Source of the DNA: Zoroaster sp. YZ-2022
Taxonomy: Eukaryota > Echinodermata > Asteroidea > Forcipulatida > Zoroasteridae
DNA: 64,000 nucleotides
NCBI GenBank assembly: GCA_029582265.1
Contig: CM055819.1
Coordinates: 24,938,715-25,002,714, forward strand
Direction of reading: 5' to 3'
The notes beneath the pieces were generated by a model. That model was not told where the DNA came from, did not search any database, and saw nothing but the letters and a program-made list of their open reading frames with translations. Both the position numbers and the translations under genes were made by a program. Positions 1 through 10,559 of the stretch are shown piece by piece. Every line of letters begins with the position of its first letter. Within the stretch, counting starts at the first letter, position 1.

Positions 1-365
1 TGAAAACGTAAACCCGAAACCAAACACACACAAAAAATAAACCCTGTTAAAACAAACAGAAAAATAACAACTTTAAATCAGCACAAAATACGGTTCACCT
101 CATGTTCTATATCAATCTAATTGAATTATTCAGTTAACCACAAGTTTCTTTAATACAAAATGGTATACATAATAAAAATGAAATGGAAGAATTAAGGCGC
201 AATTGACAATAATTATGATAAACAGTAATAGCACTTTCCGACAAAAACATCATACCAGACCCAACAGCCAATTACGTTAAGAGCGATCCCCGATCCCTTT
301 GCAAGAACCCATAAACCAATCAACGGAATAACTAATGGACCATAAACATACCCCAACCAGCGACA
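1..365. other. AT-rich non-coding stretch
   Basis: No exon, repeat end or RNA gene could be recognised. The sequence is A-rich on the plus strand and carries only short random open frames. Confidence 0.5.
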
Positions 366-700
366 ATGGGTCTACAGATCACGGACCCACCATTTCGGCA
401 CCATGATAAAATCCGGTCTCTGGCTAAAACAACCTTCAGCTGTCATCAGCAGGTGGACGATGGTCTATATCAGACATGTACTGTAATAGTCGAAGAACAT
501 CCCGACACAAAGATGAAACTACAATTAAGGCTCACTGGACAGACGTTCGCCTTCGCAACCGCCGTCACCGGCAGCGCGTTGGCAAGTGCCAGCTCGGCTC
601 GAAATCGCCGTACCCGCTGCAACCCCCCAAAAATGTCCACAGGGCAAGACAAGGACGTAGGTGTTATAGCCCTCAGTGGTAGCAAGACCCCCTAGCTTCA
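366..700. other. GC-rich island of unknown nature
   Basis: About 540-700 is clearly richer in G+C than its surroundings (many CG dinucleotides) and is open on both strands for 60-110 codons. None of the translations (plus: 366-695; minus: 685-470) resembles a family known to the annotator. It could be a transposon remnant, a CpG-rich promoter fragment or a fast-evolving exon; no splice signals decide it. Confidence 0.3.
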
Positions 701-1034
701 CCGCGTTTTATACTCGAACTGAACATTCCAAAATGTAACACGAGAAGGCAATAATAACACTACACAACTAATATTAAGCAAACAATATACAAAACGTACA
801 ACTACAATAAGGAAATTCCTTTTAACTTTGTGTCCATAATAATAACCGACATGGTTGTATATTCCCCCGGTTACACTTAATTCACTGGGCTATTCATGTA
901 CAGTACCGGTACTTAATCCACCGAAATCAAGCAAAACCAGATGGTGGATATTGATGGACTTGGGGTCGTTAGGGTTAAGCAACTGGAGAAAATGGATCCT
1001 ACAAAGTTGGGCCTTTCGTCAAAATTTAGTGACA

Positions 1035-1193
1035 TTTAGAAAATTCCTCACTTGATATCAAGAGAGAGTGACATTGTCTCAAGGGCAATTCACAAACAAA
1101 TTGCCAAAGCATTTTTTGCTGACCTAGGGGAGGAGAAGGGGAAAGCTCCCTCTTTAAAAAAAAAATTACCATGAACAAGTACATTGACCATAC
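1035..1193 (+). other. Unrecognised exon-like open stretch
   Basis: In the frame starting after TAG at 1036 the sequence encodes SRESDIVSRAIHKQIAKAFF then ADLGEEKGKAPSLKKKITMN up to a stop after IDHTIL. The composition looks protein-like, but there is no clear acceptor and no family is recognised. It could be a fragment of a mobile-element ORF. Confidence 0.25.
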
Positions 1194-1287
1194 TATTTTG
1201 TGAGTCCACCTGGATCGGCCCGTGGGGAAGTATTCATTTGATTATAGCAGCTGAAATATCCAGTTGATGTCTCTGTACATAAACTCC

Positions 1288-2053
1288 TCAAAAAAAGTTC
1301 GGAAACTCAAGTTTGACTGACGAATTCTCTCTTGTTACCAACTCATTTTCCTTGCATTTGGTATCATTGGAAAGCCCTGTTATTCCTCTTTACAATGATG
1401 TGCCATTTGTTATGATTACGCAATTGGAGGATGTGCAGCACAGCTGAATATGGGGGTGGGTGTAAAGTGAAATGTTGCAAAATGCATTGCTATTGTCAAA
1501 AGTGTATTGACTCTTGCTGTTAGGAGTTGTTTGGAAGATGGATGTGTCTTGAATGATTGTCTGCTTACTGACCAATATTTAAAGGTTTTAGGCCATAAAT
1601 GTGCGGGAAAAATTCAGAAATCCACATGGCCTGTCACAATAAATTGCCTCCGGGATAGCAACTCTGTTGTTAATGTGCATGGTTGAGTTTCAAACAGAGT
1701 AAAAGAATTTGTCATTTTCTGCACTCAAACACCCAGTAATTCTCCATCAGTAACAACAAATCTCTCTCACAGTACAATGAAACTCTCTATCACTAACAAA
1801 AGACAAAACAAGACGTAAGGAAAGTCTTTTTTTTCTGGTTTAATCATTGCACAGCTTCCTTCATTGAACAAACAATGTTAAGTCAAGAGCCTCCTCCAAG
1901 CAAAAGGGGAATGCACTGTATGACAATAGCAATGCATTTTGCAACATTTCAATTTACACCCACCCGCATATTCAGCTGTGCTGTACATCCCCCAATTGCG
2001 TAATCATAACAAATGGCACATCATTGTAAAGAGGAATAACAGGGCTTTCCAAT
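1288..2053. mobile_element. DNA transposon remnant with about 200-bp terminal inverted repeats, right end lost in the N gap
   Basis: The left arm 1288-1497 starts CTCCTCAAAAAAAGTTCGG and is repeated in reverse complement from 1926 to the gap edge at 2053 (shared blocks include the GGAAAGCCCTGTTATTCCTC segment). A third, single arm lies at 6835-7030. The interior (1498-1925) has no coding capacity. Terminal sequence resembles mariner/Tc1-type non-autonomous elements, but the right terminus and target duplication cannot be seen. Confidence 0.7.
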
Positions 2054-2553
2054 NNNNNNNNNNNNNNNNNNNNNNNNNNNNNNNNNNNNNNNNNNNNNNN
2101 NNNNNNNNNNNNNNNNNNNNNNNNNNNNNNNNNNNNNNNNNNNNNNNNNNNNNNNNNNNNNNNNNNNNNNNNNNNNNNNNNNNNNNNNNNNNNNNNNNNN
2201 NNNNNNNNNNNNNNNNNNNNNNNNNNNNNNNNNNNNNNNNNNNNNNNNNNNNNNNNNNNNNNNNNNNNNNNNNNNNNNNNNNNNNNNNNNNNNNNNNNNN
2301 NNNNNNNNNNNNNNNNNNNNNNNNNNNNNNNNNNNNNNNNNNNNNNNNNNNNNNNNNNNNNNNNNNNNNNNNNNNNNNNNNNNNNNNNNNNNNNNNNNNN
2401 NNNNNNNNNNNNNNNNNNNNNNNNNNNNNNNNNNNNNNNNNNNNNNNNNNNNNNNNNNNNNNNNNNNNNNNNNNNNNNNNNNNNNNNNNNNNNNNNNNNN
2501 NNNNNNNNNNNNNNNNNNNNNNNNNNNNNNNNNNNNNNNNNNNNNNNNNNNNN
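2054..2553. other. Assembly gap (N run)
   Basis: A run of exactly about 500 N. It falls inside the right inverted arm of a repeat and just downstream (minus strand) of the last visible ABCA exon, so missing exons and the true repeat length cannot be judged. Confidence 0.99.
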
Positions 2554-2785
2554 TCACTACCGATTCTTTTCAGAACCACACCACTTCTTCCAAGAAGAGA
2601 TTATTACACATGGTGTTACCATAAACCAAATCTTTCTTATCCAATCCACCATGCAAACATGCTCAAAAGAGCACCCCAGAAAACAAACAAGCAAATATCC
2701 CAAGGGATAAAAGCCAGTTTTATCCAACCAAACCCACAATAAATAACTACAACCATTTAAAAAAAAGCTGCATGTTTAGCCATTC

Positions 2786-2872
2786 TTACCTTCAAATAGA
2801 AAGCTACATGTTTAGCCATTGTTACCTTCAAATAGAAAGCTACATGTTTAGCCATTCTTACCTTCAAGAAGA
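2786..2872 (-). repeat. 36-bp in-frame tandem repeat carrying three splice donors
   Basis: Reading the minus strand from the end of the ABCA exon, the block TTGAAGGTAAGAATGGCTAA recurs with spacing 36 bp, giving GT donors at 2861, 2825 and 2789 (GTAAGA, GTAACA, GTAAGA). Because 36 is a multiple of three and no stop intervenes, reading through gives the peptide unit VxMAKHVAFYLK twice. Alternative donor use would add 12 or 24 residues after GWNFFLK. Confidence 0.85.
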
Positions 2873-3043
2873 AGTTCCATCCTTGCGGTACCCCATACTC
2901 TCCGGGGAACACTGCCTCCACGTACCAGGTGAAGACACCATAGAGAATAATGTCTACTATCATCATGATCATCACCTGTAGTAATGTGAAGTCATCGTCT
3001 ACTGAGAATGGCTTGTTGACTGTGTCCCACTGAATACCTTCAC
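2862..3043 (-). CDS. ABCA-like exon (membrane domain 1, third seen exon)
   Basis: Exon of 182 nt from cccctcag|GTGAAGG to TTGAAG|gtaaga. It encodes EGIQWDTVNKPFSVDDDF, then a hydrophobic span VMIMMIVDIILYGVFTWY and the ABCA hallmark EAVFPGEYGVPQGW. The donor is the first of three donors spaced exactly 36 bp apart (see the 36-bp repeat), so the exon could be lengthened in frame by 12 or 24 codons. Confidence 0.88.
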
Positions 3044-6000
3044 CTGAGGGGGATAAAATATCATTTGGAAATCAAATTTAAAGTTCGTTGATGGTGATGC
3101 ATGCCTCCCTCTTTTATTGAAACATAGATTAGTCCCTAACTGCTAATTTCAGAAAAAAAAGGAATGCAAAACATCTGTTATTTCAAAAATATAAATGAAC
3201 CAGTTTTTTTTGCATAAAACTTAGTTGATGATGGTATGAAACATCCCTTGAAATCTTTTTGCCGTATCAGAAAAAATATAATTGCAAATATTTTGGATAT
3301 CAAATTTAAAGAGAATGCATAACATTGGTATTTTCAAAAACAAAATATAAATTATAATAATAATAATAATTTATTAACTTATATTGCGCAAATTCCATAA
3401 TGAGATGTTCAAATGCGCATTACAAATTTACAATTACAAATGTACAATACAAATAAAAATATTTAAAAAATTACAATAAAAGCACATCACAACAATATCA
3501 ATAGAATGCCATACAGAAAAAATGTGTTTTAAGTAATTGTTTAAAAACAGTCAAACTAGTCGATTTCCGAATATTTAATGGTAAAGCATTCCATAATTTG
3601 GGTGCAGCAAACTCAAATGCCCTATCACCCAGCGTGATTTTAGTCCGACACACCGGGTAACTAAGGAGCATGTCGTCCCTGGCACTTCTAAGATTGTATT
3701 GAGATGAAGATTTTTTTTGGATAAGTTGGCATAAATATAAGGGAGCAAGACCATTTAAAATCTTATAGGCCTAAGTTATTAAAAAAAATTTAAAATCAAT
3801 CCTGAACCTCACCGGAAGCCAGTGTAAGTCAATGAACAAGGGTGTAATATGACAGTATTTTAAAGCATTACAAACCAATCTAGCGCAAGAATTTTGAACA
3901 CGTTACAGCTGGTTAATTTGAATATCAGGCAATCCGTAAAGGAGACTGTTACAATAATCCAATCGGCTGGAAATGAAAGAATAAATTAATGTTTTGGTAC
4001 ATTGCCTAGATAAGTACTTCCTGATACGTCTAATATTATGTAAGTAATAAAAAGCAGTAGCACAAGTTTTTGTAATATGAGTAGCCATTGTCATGTTTGC
4101 ATCAAACCAGGCACCAAGATTCCTTACAATGGGGGTAGGGGAAACCCTGGACGAACCAACATTAATACCATCAATGTTAACCTTAGCCAATTGTTGACGA
4201 GTGCCTAAGATAATAAATTCAGTTTTACCATCGTTTAGCATTAACCCATTACCAAGCATCCATTTGCGCACAACATGTATACAGCCCTCCATTGCAGAAA
4301 GTGCCGACGCCTGACTTGATACAGCATTTGGACAAAACGAAAGATAAAGTTCATCTCTTACATGTCAAATTGTTTCCCCAAAACCTCAGAAGAAGTGTTT
4401 TCCATTCAGAATTGTAAATGTATAAAGCTAGGATTTTACAAAATATGCAAAATTCGTTTGCAGACAGCAAGTGGAAACATACAGTAAGAAGTGGCAGGCA
4501 ATTGTCAATGTTGATCAAGGCAATAGTTAAGGTAAGTCAGGGCACAGGTCAAGTTAAGTCAGGGCAAAGGTCACGGTAAGTCAGGGCAAAGGTCAAGGTA
4601 GGTCAGGCTAAGCCACAAGGGTGGCCCATGCACTTACCTGTGCCTTCAAAGAGTGCAATGATCTGTGCCCCTAGCCCCATGGCAGTGTTTGAGATGAGGC
4701 AGGAGGCGATCTTCCCGGGTAACGTCAGCCGTGGATAGAACAGGAGGAGAAAGTAGTAGGGCATGTAAGAGATGAACCAGAAGACACCGGCTGCAACCGC
4801 GGCAGAGTTAGCTGGGAAGGAAAAGGAATATGGGGCAGGGAATTCAAAATATGAACATATACTTACTGATACTCACTCCTTAATTAACTACGGAATCAAC
4901 GGTTTTGCAAGCCACACATATCACCAGCTTCAAAACGCAACTATGACAAGTATAAACTACCCCCCCCCCCCCTTCATTAGCACCTGGTGTTAAAGGGACA
5001 ATATCATCATGATCATACAGGGCATGGAATCGGAGTGCTGGTTTTAGATAAACTCATTGACTGAAAATAATATCCTGCATGGTAAGGTCATATTACTGTT
5101 GCTGCTGCATGAAAGAGACAGCAATTTTCGGTCACTGTTTTCATCTTAAACTAGGACACCGATTCCATGCCCTATTGAAAGTCTGCTCATTGATCGTGAT
5201 GATACTGTCCCTTTAATTAATGCTCAGTTTTGATTTGTGAGTTGTGAGCTGTTCCAGTACAAAATTAAGAAAATGTAGATACAGCGGCGTAGCCAGGACT
5301 TTTTCAGTAGGGGGGAGGGGGGACACTGCTTTTCAGTGGGGGGGCCCAGGGGGTATGGGTTTTTTCCCTTTTCTTTTTCTTTTGTTTTTTGGGGCACTAT
5401 GAGGATTTTTCGTGGGGGGGCACCTGGGGGGGCACTGGAAATTTGTGGGGGGGCACGTGCCCCCCCAGGCCCCCCGTGGCTACGCCGCTGTGTAGATAGA
5501 AACATGCATGAGTTTGCATGCCACAAAACATATGATGTTAATGAGGGTGCTTCAAATGTAATCATCTGAATTATATGGTCTAAATTAACCAACTAACTAT
5601 TCAAGTACCGAGTACCAGGGGTAGATCCAGGTTTTTGAAGGGGGGGATCCATTTTTTTTGTTTTAGAAATAAAATAAAAGTCGCTTTGTGAAAAGCATCT
5701 TTTGGTCATGCCAGGGAGCTTAAAACAAAAGTATAAATAAAATATAAAGTCGGCTAAAGTGAGGGGGATGGGGTCAGTATCCCCTGGTCCCCCCAGAATC
5801 CGTCCCTTATAAGGCCTTAATTAGTACACATACCGTTTGAGAACAGAGCACTGATAGCGAAGCCGTACATTATACTGACTACAGCATACAGCATCAGGAA
5901 CACAAATATGATGGAGGGGTTACTGTTGGTGACCACGGATGCCTTGAGGTCACCGACCTTGACGCAGAACATCAGCGTCATCAGAGAGACGGTGATGGTC

Positions 6001-6074
6001 AGGTAGATGAAGTATTTGATGAACCACGCTGACCAGTGCACCCAGTTGGGCAGGCCCATCATTTTCATGGCTTC
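2862..6074 (-). CDS. ABCA-family (ABCA3-like) ABC transporter, partial gene, three consecutive exons
   Basis: Full-size ABCA transporters move lipids across membranes using two membrane domains and two ATPase domains; only part of membrane domain 1 is seen here. Exons on the minus strand are 6074-5834, 4811-4638 and 3043-2862. All have AG/GT borders and their phases join without a break (phase 0 in, 1, 1, 0 out). The joined product runs from EAMKMMGLPNWVHWSAWF, through FCVKVGDLKASVV and SNPSI, to VEAVFPGEYGVPQGW. These blocks match, from memory, the ABCA3 stretch that ends in the WYMEAVFPGQFGVPQ region just before the first ATPase domain. Exons further up- and downstream were not found: the downstream side runs into the N gap and repeats, the upstream side into copy A of the duplication. 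Family assignment is firm; the exact paralogue (ABCA3-like or another ABCA) is inferred. Confidence 0.88.
3355..4315 (-). mobile_element. L2/CR1-type LINE, 3' fragment, in an ABCA intron
   Basis: The minus strand encodes 129 codons (4292-3903) with the reverse transcriptase C-terminal blocks LNDGKTEFIILGTRQQL, VRNLGAWFD and IYSFISSRLDYCNSLLYGLP. After further frame-broken sequence it ends at an (ATT)n tail (plus-strand ATAATAATAATAAT at 3355-3371), as L2/CR1 elements do. The element is 5'-truncated: no endonuclease and no YADD catalytic block remain. Confidence 0.82.
4528..4612. repeat. Short tandem repeat, about 22-bp unit, four copies
   Basis: Imperfect repeats of a unit like GTAAGTCAGGGCAAAGGTCA lie in the ABCA intron directly beside the donor at 4637. 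The unit itself contains GTAAGT-like strings on the plus strand, which is the non-coding strand of this gene. Confidence 0.7.
4638..4811 (-). CDS. ABCA-like exon (membrane domain 1, second seen exon)
   Basis: Exon of 174 nt between ccttcccag and ACAG|gtaagtg. It encodes ANSAAVAAGVFWFISYMPYY followed by an LTLPGKIASCLISNTAMGLG stretch, typical of the TM4-TM5 part of ABCA proteins (compare the KANMAA start in ABCA3). Phases match both neighbours. Confidence 0.88.
4990..5216. mobile_element. TTAA-flanked MITE (copy 1) in an ABCA intron
   Basis: Ends are TTAA|AGGGACA and TGTCCCT|TTAA, and the two halves are largely reverse complements of each other (GGGCATGGAATCGG near the left, CCGATTCCATGCCC near the right). 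A second copy lies at 6223-6449. TTAA target sites occur with piggyBac and Kolobok superfamilies; the AGGG start fits Kolobok better, which is an inference. Confidence 0.8.
5282..5490. mobile_element. hAT-type MITE with CAGCGGCGTAGCCA ends
   Basis: Perfect 14-bp terminal inverted repeats CAGCGGCGTAGCCA / TGGCTACGCCGCTG, flanked by an exact 8-bp target duplication TGTAGATA (5274-5281 and 5491-5498). The interior is built of G and C runs. The end sequence is a style widely seen in metazoan hAT MITEs. Confidence 0.9.
5615..5812. mobile_element. Possible degraded hAT-type MITE
   Basis: The left side reads CAGGGGTAGATCCAGG and the right side CCAGAATCCGTCCCTTA, imperfect inverted copies of the common CAGGGGCGGATCC-type end. 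No clear target duplication was found, so the borders are approximate. Confidence 0.5.
5834..6074 (-). CDS. ABCA-like exon (membrane domain 1, first seen exon)
   Basis: Exon of 241 nt. The acceptor reads ccctatccag before GAAGCC, the donor is AACG|gtatgtg. It encodes 80 residues from EAMKMMGL with two hydrophobic stretches (about residues 20-40, FIYLTITVSLMTLMFCVKV, and 52-75, IIFVFLMLYAVVSIMYGF). It ends in phase 1 and the glycine/alanine codon is completed by the exon at 4811. Confidence 0.88.
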
Positions 6075-6222
6075 CTGGATAGGGGGTGGGGAACAGCAGG
6101 AGTGAGTTGTAATTATCTGTCACAAGTTGTAAATCGTGTTGGTTCTATGAAGAACCGGTGGTCATTAGACTCTGATCGTCTTCAAGAGAATGTCCACAGA
6201 CTCTGAGGTTGGTACGTACTGC

Positions 6223-6449
6223 TTAAAGGGGCAGGTATCTTCACGACCAACAGGACATGGAATCGGAGTGCTTGTTTTTAGATTAATTAACTCAGTGGCT
6301 GAAAATAATTTCTCACATGATAAGGTCATATTACCATTACTGCTGCATAAATGAGCCAGTAATCAGTCACTGTGTTCATCTTAAACTAGGACATTGATTC
6401 CATGCCCTGTTGAAAGTCTGCTCTGATCGTGATGATACTGCCCCTTTAA
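6223..6449. mobile_element. TTAA-flanked MITE (copy 2)
   Basis: Same family as 4990-5216: TTAAAGGGGCAGGTATC at the left, GATACTGCCCCTTTAA at the right, with the shared ATGGAATCGGAGTGCTTG and GATTCCATGCCCTG blocks. It sits upstream of the first visible ABCA exon. Confidence 0.8.
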
Positions 6450-7084
6450 GTAGCTGGGTGGAGGATCCAGATGCATGGAATACACACTTTAGGGAATGTA
6501 GCACATGGAGGATGTGTGGTAATTCCCCATAGACCTGTACACCAAAGTTATACCGGTACATTTTTGGGAAGCCCAAACATTAACGATCTGAACAATTTTC
6601 GTGGAAAATGTTGACACTCATCCTCCGCACACAACATTCCCTAAAACATGTGAAAACTTCATCAAAGGCAAATATGCTAATAAACAAACAAAGTTGCTTG
6701 GAGCAACAAAATAAAGACTGTTCTCATTTGAGTTGTAACCAGTTGGTTACAACTCAACATTTCGATCAGGATGCTCTGACTGTCTTTAGGAGAAAGATTG
6801 AGGAAGATTACCAGTCAAACTCTTACAAAATAAACTCCTCAAAAAAAGTTCGGAAACTCAAGTTAGACTGACGATTTCTCTCTTGTTACCAACTCATTTC
6901 CCTTGCATTTGGTATCATTGGAAAGCCCTGTTATTCCTCTTTACAATGATGTGCCATTTGTTATGATTACGCAATTGGCGGATGTGCAGCACAGCTGAAT
7001 ATGGGGGTGGGTGTAAATTGAAATGTTGCATTTTAAGGTTTGTCAAGTAATGTTGCATTATTTTACCCTTGCATTGTTTTGGTA

Positions 7085-7200
7085 GGACTTACAATAACAT
7101 AAGTATAAGTGTACTTATAGACCATTCTTTATACTGTTTGCGGTGACACCATGTGAAATTCTCAAATTGAGTAGTAATTAGTTCTGAAAAGAATTGGAGG
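7085..7200 (-). repeat. Interspersed repeat family R1 (TTCTTTTCAGAACTAATTACTACTCAA type)
   Basis: A block of about 110 bp containing GAGTAGTAATTAGTTCTGAA and GGTGACACCATGTGA. Related copies are at 2554-2665 (diverged), 21495-21650, 31320-31580 (as a fold-back pair), 47990-48130 and about 62330-62395. Probably one arm of a palindromic MITE. Confidence 0.7.
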
Positions 7201-7569
7201 TAGGGCCATCAATTTCACCCTTATAAGTTATCAACTACTCATAATTATAATACATTTTCTCACCACTTTATTCTTTGCCTTGTTTTCTCCGTGCAATTTT
7301 GTAGAGATTTTTTTCTCTAAGCACTTCATATTTTTAAAGAAGGTACATCATTGATATTTAGTAATGTACGTTCATTTTAACCCTCTAGTTTTCAATAAAT
7401 ATATCATAAAACTAACCAGTGAAAGTTTCAATACAATCGGTGCTCACGTTTTTGGAGAAAACAATGAAACAACATAACCTTTTTTCCATAACCTTTATGG
7501 TTTTTTTTTTATAAAATAAGTTGGTGGATGGAACATTTTTGTTGAACCTAAGATGAAAGCACTTCAGAC

Positions 7570-7985
7570 TAAGCTTGGGCGATAAGACGATAATATCGAA
7601 TATTGCGATATCTTTTTTTTATTATTCGATTACGATATCAAGAACCTTTTGAAGTTATTTAAACAAAATATTTAAACAAAATATATCGTGATAAAAAAAT
7701 TGCCATTGTGAGGCAAGTCAGAAATTCCATGGAAACAAAATTTGGACAGTCTTTTCAGCTTTTGGAAGTGAGAAACAAAAGCAAGCTACTTCAGAAGTAC
7801 ATACACACAACGCAAACGAATTTGTGATTTATTGTGACGCTTGTCGAGGGGTATACCTGTGGTTATCGGCTCTAAAGCAATCATGCGTGAATGTAAAAAA
7901 AAATAATTGTGATACTATCGAAAATCGCGATATATTGTTTGCCGATATATTGTGGATGAAAAAAATTTGATATCGCCCAAGCTTA
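7570..7985. mobile_element. hAT-type non-autonomous element, copy A
   Basis: Perfect 15-bp TIRs TAAGCTTGGGCGATA / TATCGCCCAAGCTTA, with exact 8-bp target duplication CTTCAGAC at 7562-7569 and 7986-7993. Subterminal sequence is rich in CGATA/TATCG motifs. The 416-bp interior has a conserved 200-bp block open for about 60-100 codons but no recognisable transposase. Confidence 0.92.
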
Positions 7986-7999
7986 CTTCAGACAAAAGT

Positions 8000-8790
8000 A
8001 ATTTATTACCAAGTAAGTTTTTAGATAACAACTTGATAATCTGGTAATAACAACTTGTTAATCTGGTTTATTACCAATATTGTACTTCTTTTAAAATTGG
8101 CTTTTTTTTTGTTTAGATAATTCACTATAATACCTATGAACCATTTATAACCATAAAAGTCATTTGAACATTTCCATTAAATGCATTCCCTGAATGAATG
8201 GAAAGAAGCTATACAAGGGCATTGTAATATCAAATAAGTTTTTGTTTAATGGTCCTCGAGTGTTTTTGTATTTTTAAATATTTGTATTTTTGTATTTTTT
8301 TTATTAGGGGAGGGGTAACATTGTGTAAACAAAATTAATACATATGATTAAGACTCTATTTAATACATATGACTTAGATAATTTTTTGTGTATACTGGGT
8401 ACAATACGATGCTCATTTATTGAGATACCTTTTATTGACCAACATTTTGCAATCTGAAAATAACATTTACAAAAATAATGTTTGTTCATGCCTAAATATG
8501 TGATGACAAAGTTACAAATATTAAACTTAACCCTTATGAGCACAGTATGTCCAAAACATGTTATTACCACTAAACATGGTATGCTTAACAGTTTGCAGCA
8601 TGTCTGGGATCTGGACTCAAACTATTTGATAATAAGGCATTCACAATACAAACAAATCCATGGAACAGACTATGAAGGCAATGTGTAAATTTGAAATCCA
8701 GCAACTGTAGTTGAAATAAGGATGTGCATGATTTCTTTCACCTTTTACCTGTAACAAATAAAAAGGGTTGAAACATGTCTTAAACACTTC
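8000..8790. other. Duplicated non-coding sequence (copy A; B counterpart about 33005-33830)
   Basis: AT-rich sequence conserved between the copies without a conserved reading frame. Open frames of 60-90 codons at 8304-8688 are not kept in copy B (33349-33573 differs by indels), so they are taken as chance. Confidence 0.6.
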
Positions 8791-8804
8791 TGGTTCATTC
8801 CGTG

Positions 8805-9195
8805 TCAAATCACCTAAGGATCCCCAGGTGACCCTCTCAGATTTGGCTAAACATTTTTTCTAAACATAGCTTTATCCTTCAAACTCACAAATAAAAAAAA
8901 TCAGCTCTTTAACTTTAAGTACAGCTCTTCGAAGTTTGTGGCACTTCCCTTTTTGATGTGCACAAATGTTGCAGACACTTTTCGACCAATTTCAAAGGCT
9001 CATAACTTTTTATTGGAATAAGTTATGACCCTTCAAGTTAGTACACATGTAATGTACATGGATTACCCTACACCTACCTGTTCTCTGCAGAAAAGGCATC
9101 TGGAGTTATATTCATACTTGGAAACGCTAGACTGATTCTTCGCAAAGTACATTTTTTTTTTAAGGCCCCTATCACCCAAACTTTAGTAAAGTCCC
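8805..9195 (+). repeat. Long inverted repeat, left arm (copy A)
   Basis: About 390 bp starting GTGTCAAATCACCTAAGG and ending near CCTATCACCCAAACTTTAG. The reverse complement of this block is at 12535-12930. Shared strings include GGTGACCCTCTCA, ATAGCTTTATCCTTCAAACT, GCAGACACTTTTCGACCA and CTGATTCTTCGCAAA. Together the arms bracket the GPCR copy. Confidence 0.85.
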
Positions 9196-9242
9196 CCACA
9201 TATGTGTGATAGGGACCTTGGGAAAAAAATAAAAAAATAAAA

Positions 9243-9492
9243 AATGGACTCTTCTAAACAGGTTTTGTACAGATGCTGGGCCCTTCCGAACCAGCGTCTT
9301 CAAGTGGGGTTACGTCGCCTCCCCACTGTGCGACTGCGGTGAGCCTCAGACCATGAACCACATCGTATATAGAAGACTGCCCTCTAACACGTCTTGAGGG
9401 TGAAATTGACGCCCTTCACACCTGTGACGACACTGCCAAGGATATCCGGAGTGGCTATCGGACAACCTACAAACCTTCGCTCGGAGATGAAG
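9243..9492 (+). pseudogene. Non-LTR retrotransposon C-terminal fragment, copy A (degraded)
   Basis: DNA homologous to 34317-34556, encoding the cysteine/histidine-rich tail of a LINE polyprotein, but with small insertions (for example extra ATAT at about 9367 and TATCC near 9440) that break the frame. It is a relic embedded in the duplicated block. Confidence 0.75.
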
Positions 9493-9499
9493 CATACGA

Positions 9500-10559
9500 C
9501 AACAACCACCTATACTTTATGGATTTTTTTTTTTAAATTTCATATGTGGGTCTTTCCACACTAATGGGTACATATGATAACTATTGGAGTTCCAAACATA
9601 CATGTAACATCTTAAAGAACATCCCCTTTTAATTACTTACTTACTGAGAAAGTTGTCTTAATTTTTAAAAAGCACAATTCTCAAGGCACTTGGAATGTAC
9701 AAAAAAAAAATGACAAATTACTTCATTTTATTATTGATGTCCCGTGTTCCTCTAAAATGTCACACTTTTGGACCCATTATTAATGTGGACAGACTCACGT
9801 GTAATATAGGCACTGTTTTGTCCTCATAATTACCAGACCAGCTTTGCCCTTAATAACTTGCACCACAAATTGTTTAATTTGTAGAATAGGTTTTAGACTC
9901 TACATGTACACATCAATTTGAAAAAGAAGTTTAATATTAAGGCCTAAATTTGCAATCTTGTGATAATGGTAATTGCATTGTTAGTGCTCCCACAGTTAGT
10001 TTTTCAGAGACGGTTATTCATTACTCGCTTATAATTACCAGACCAGCTTTGCCTCGACTTGCACTGGCACATGAAATTGAGTCTTAGACTGTAGTCAGTT
10101 ATACACTGTGAGTAACAAGTGACCAAGTGTAGGACTCCTCTTATTGTGAGGAACAATGGCTGGCAATTACAGTGGCTAATAACAGCATTTATGACTTCAC
10201 GCTTCAAATGTCAAAGGAATGACCTATATGTAGCTACATTGTACCAATTGTCATGAAAAGGCTAAAATCCTATTGGTTTATGTGCGGCATTTAGTTGACA
10301 TGTTTTTATGTTTAGGCTATATTGTAGATCTACGTGTACGTCTGTGTAGGACAATTTGTTATAATTATTTTATGTTGAAGTATGAAATCCTATTGGTTAA
10401 TATGTGCCATTTGGTTGACATGATGTGTTGGTTTATTCATGAATCTCAGTGTTGTTAACAATGGGAATGGGATATTGACAGTCGGCTGGGATTTACATGT
10501 ACGCACTCAAAGCTGCTCTGCTGTGCCTACGATCTCACATAGCTTCCTACCAGTAACGT
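9500..10559. other. GPCR upstream region, copy A
   Basis: Non-coding; matches the upstream regions of GPCR copies 2 (about 34565-36140) and 3 (39283-40263). It includes a short internal direct repeat (CTACATGTACACATCAATTTG and CATAATTACCAGACCAGCTTTGCC-type blocks occurring twice, at 9825-9920 and 10030-10060). Closer in indel pattern to copy 3 than to copy 2. Confidence 0.6.

Noticed and set aside
1939..2742. A 267-codon frame across the gap
   Set aside because: Most of it is N; the remainder is repeat sequence.
8970..9150. Inverted arms as an ordinary TIR of a known superfamily
   Set aside because: No target duplication or known terminus could be identified, so they are listed only as an inverted repeat.
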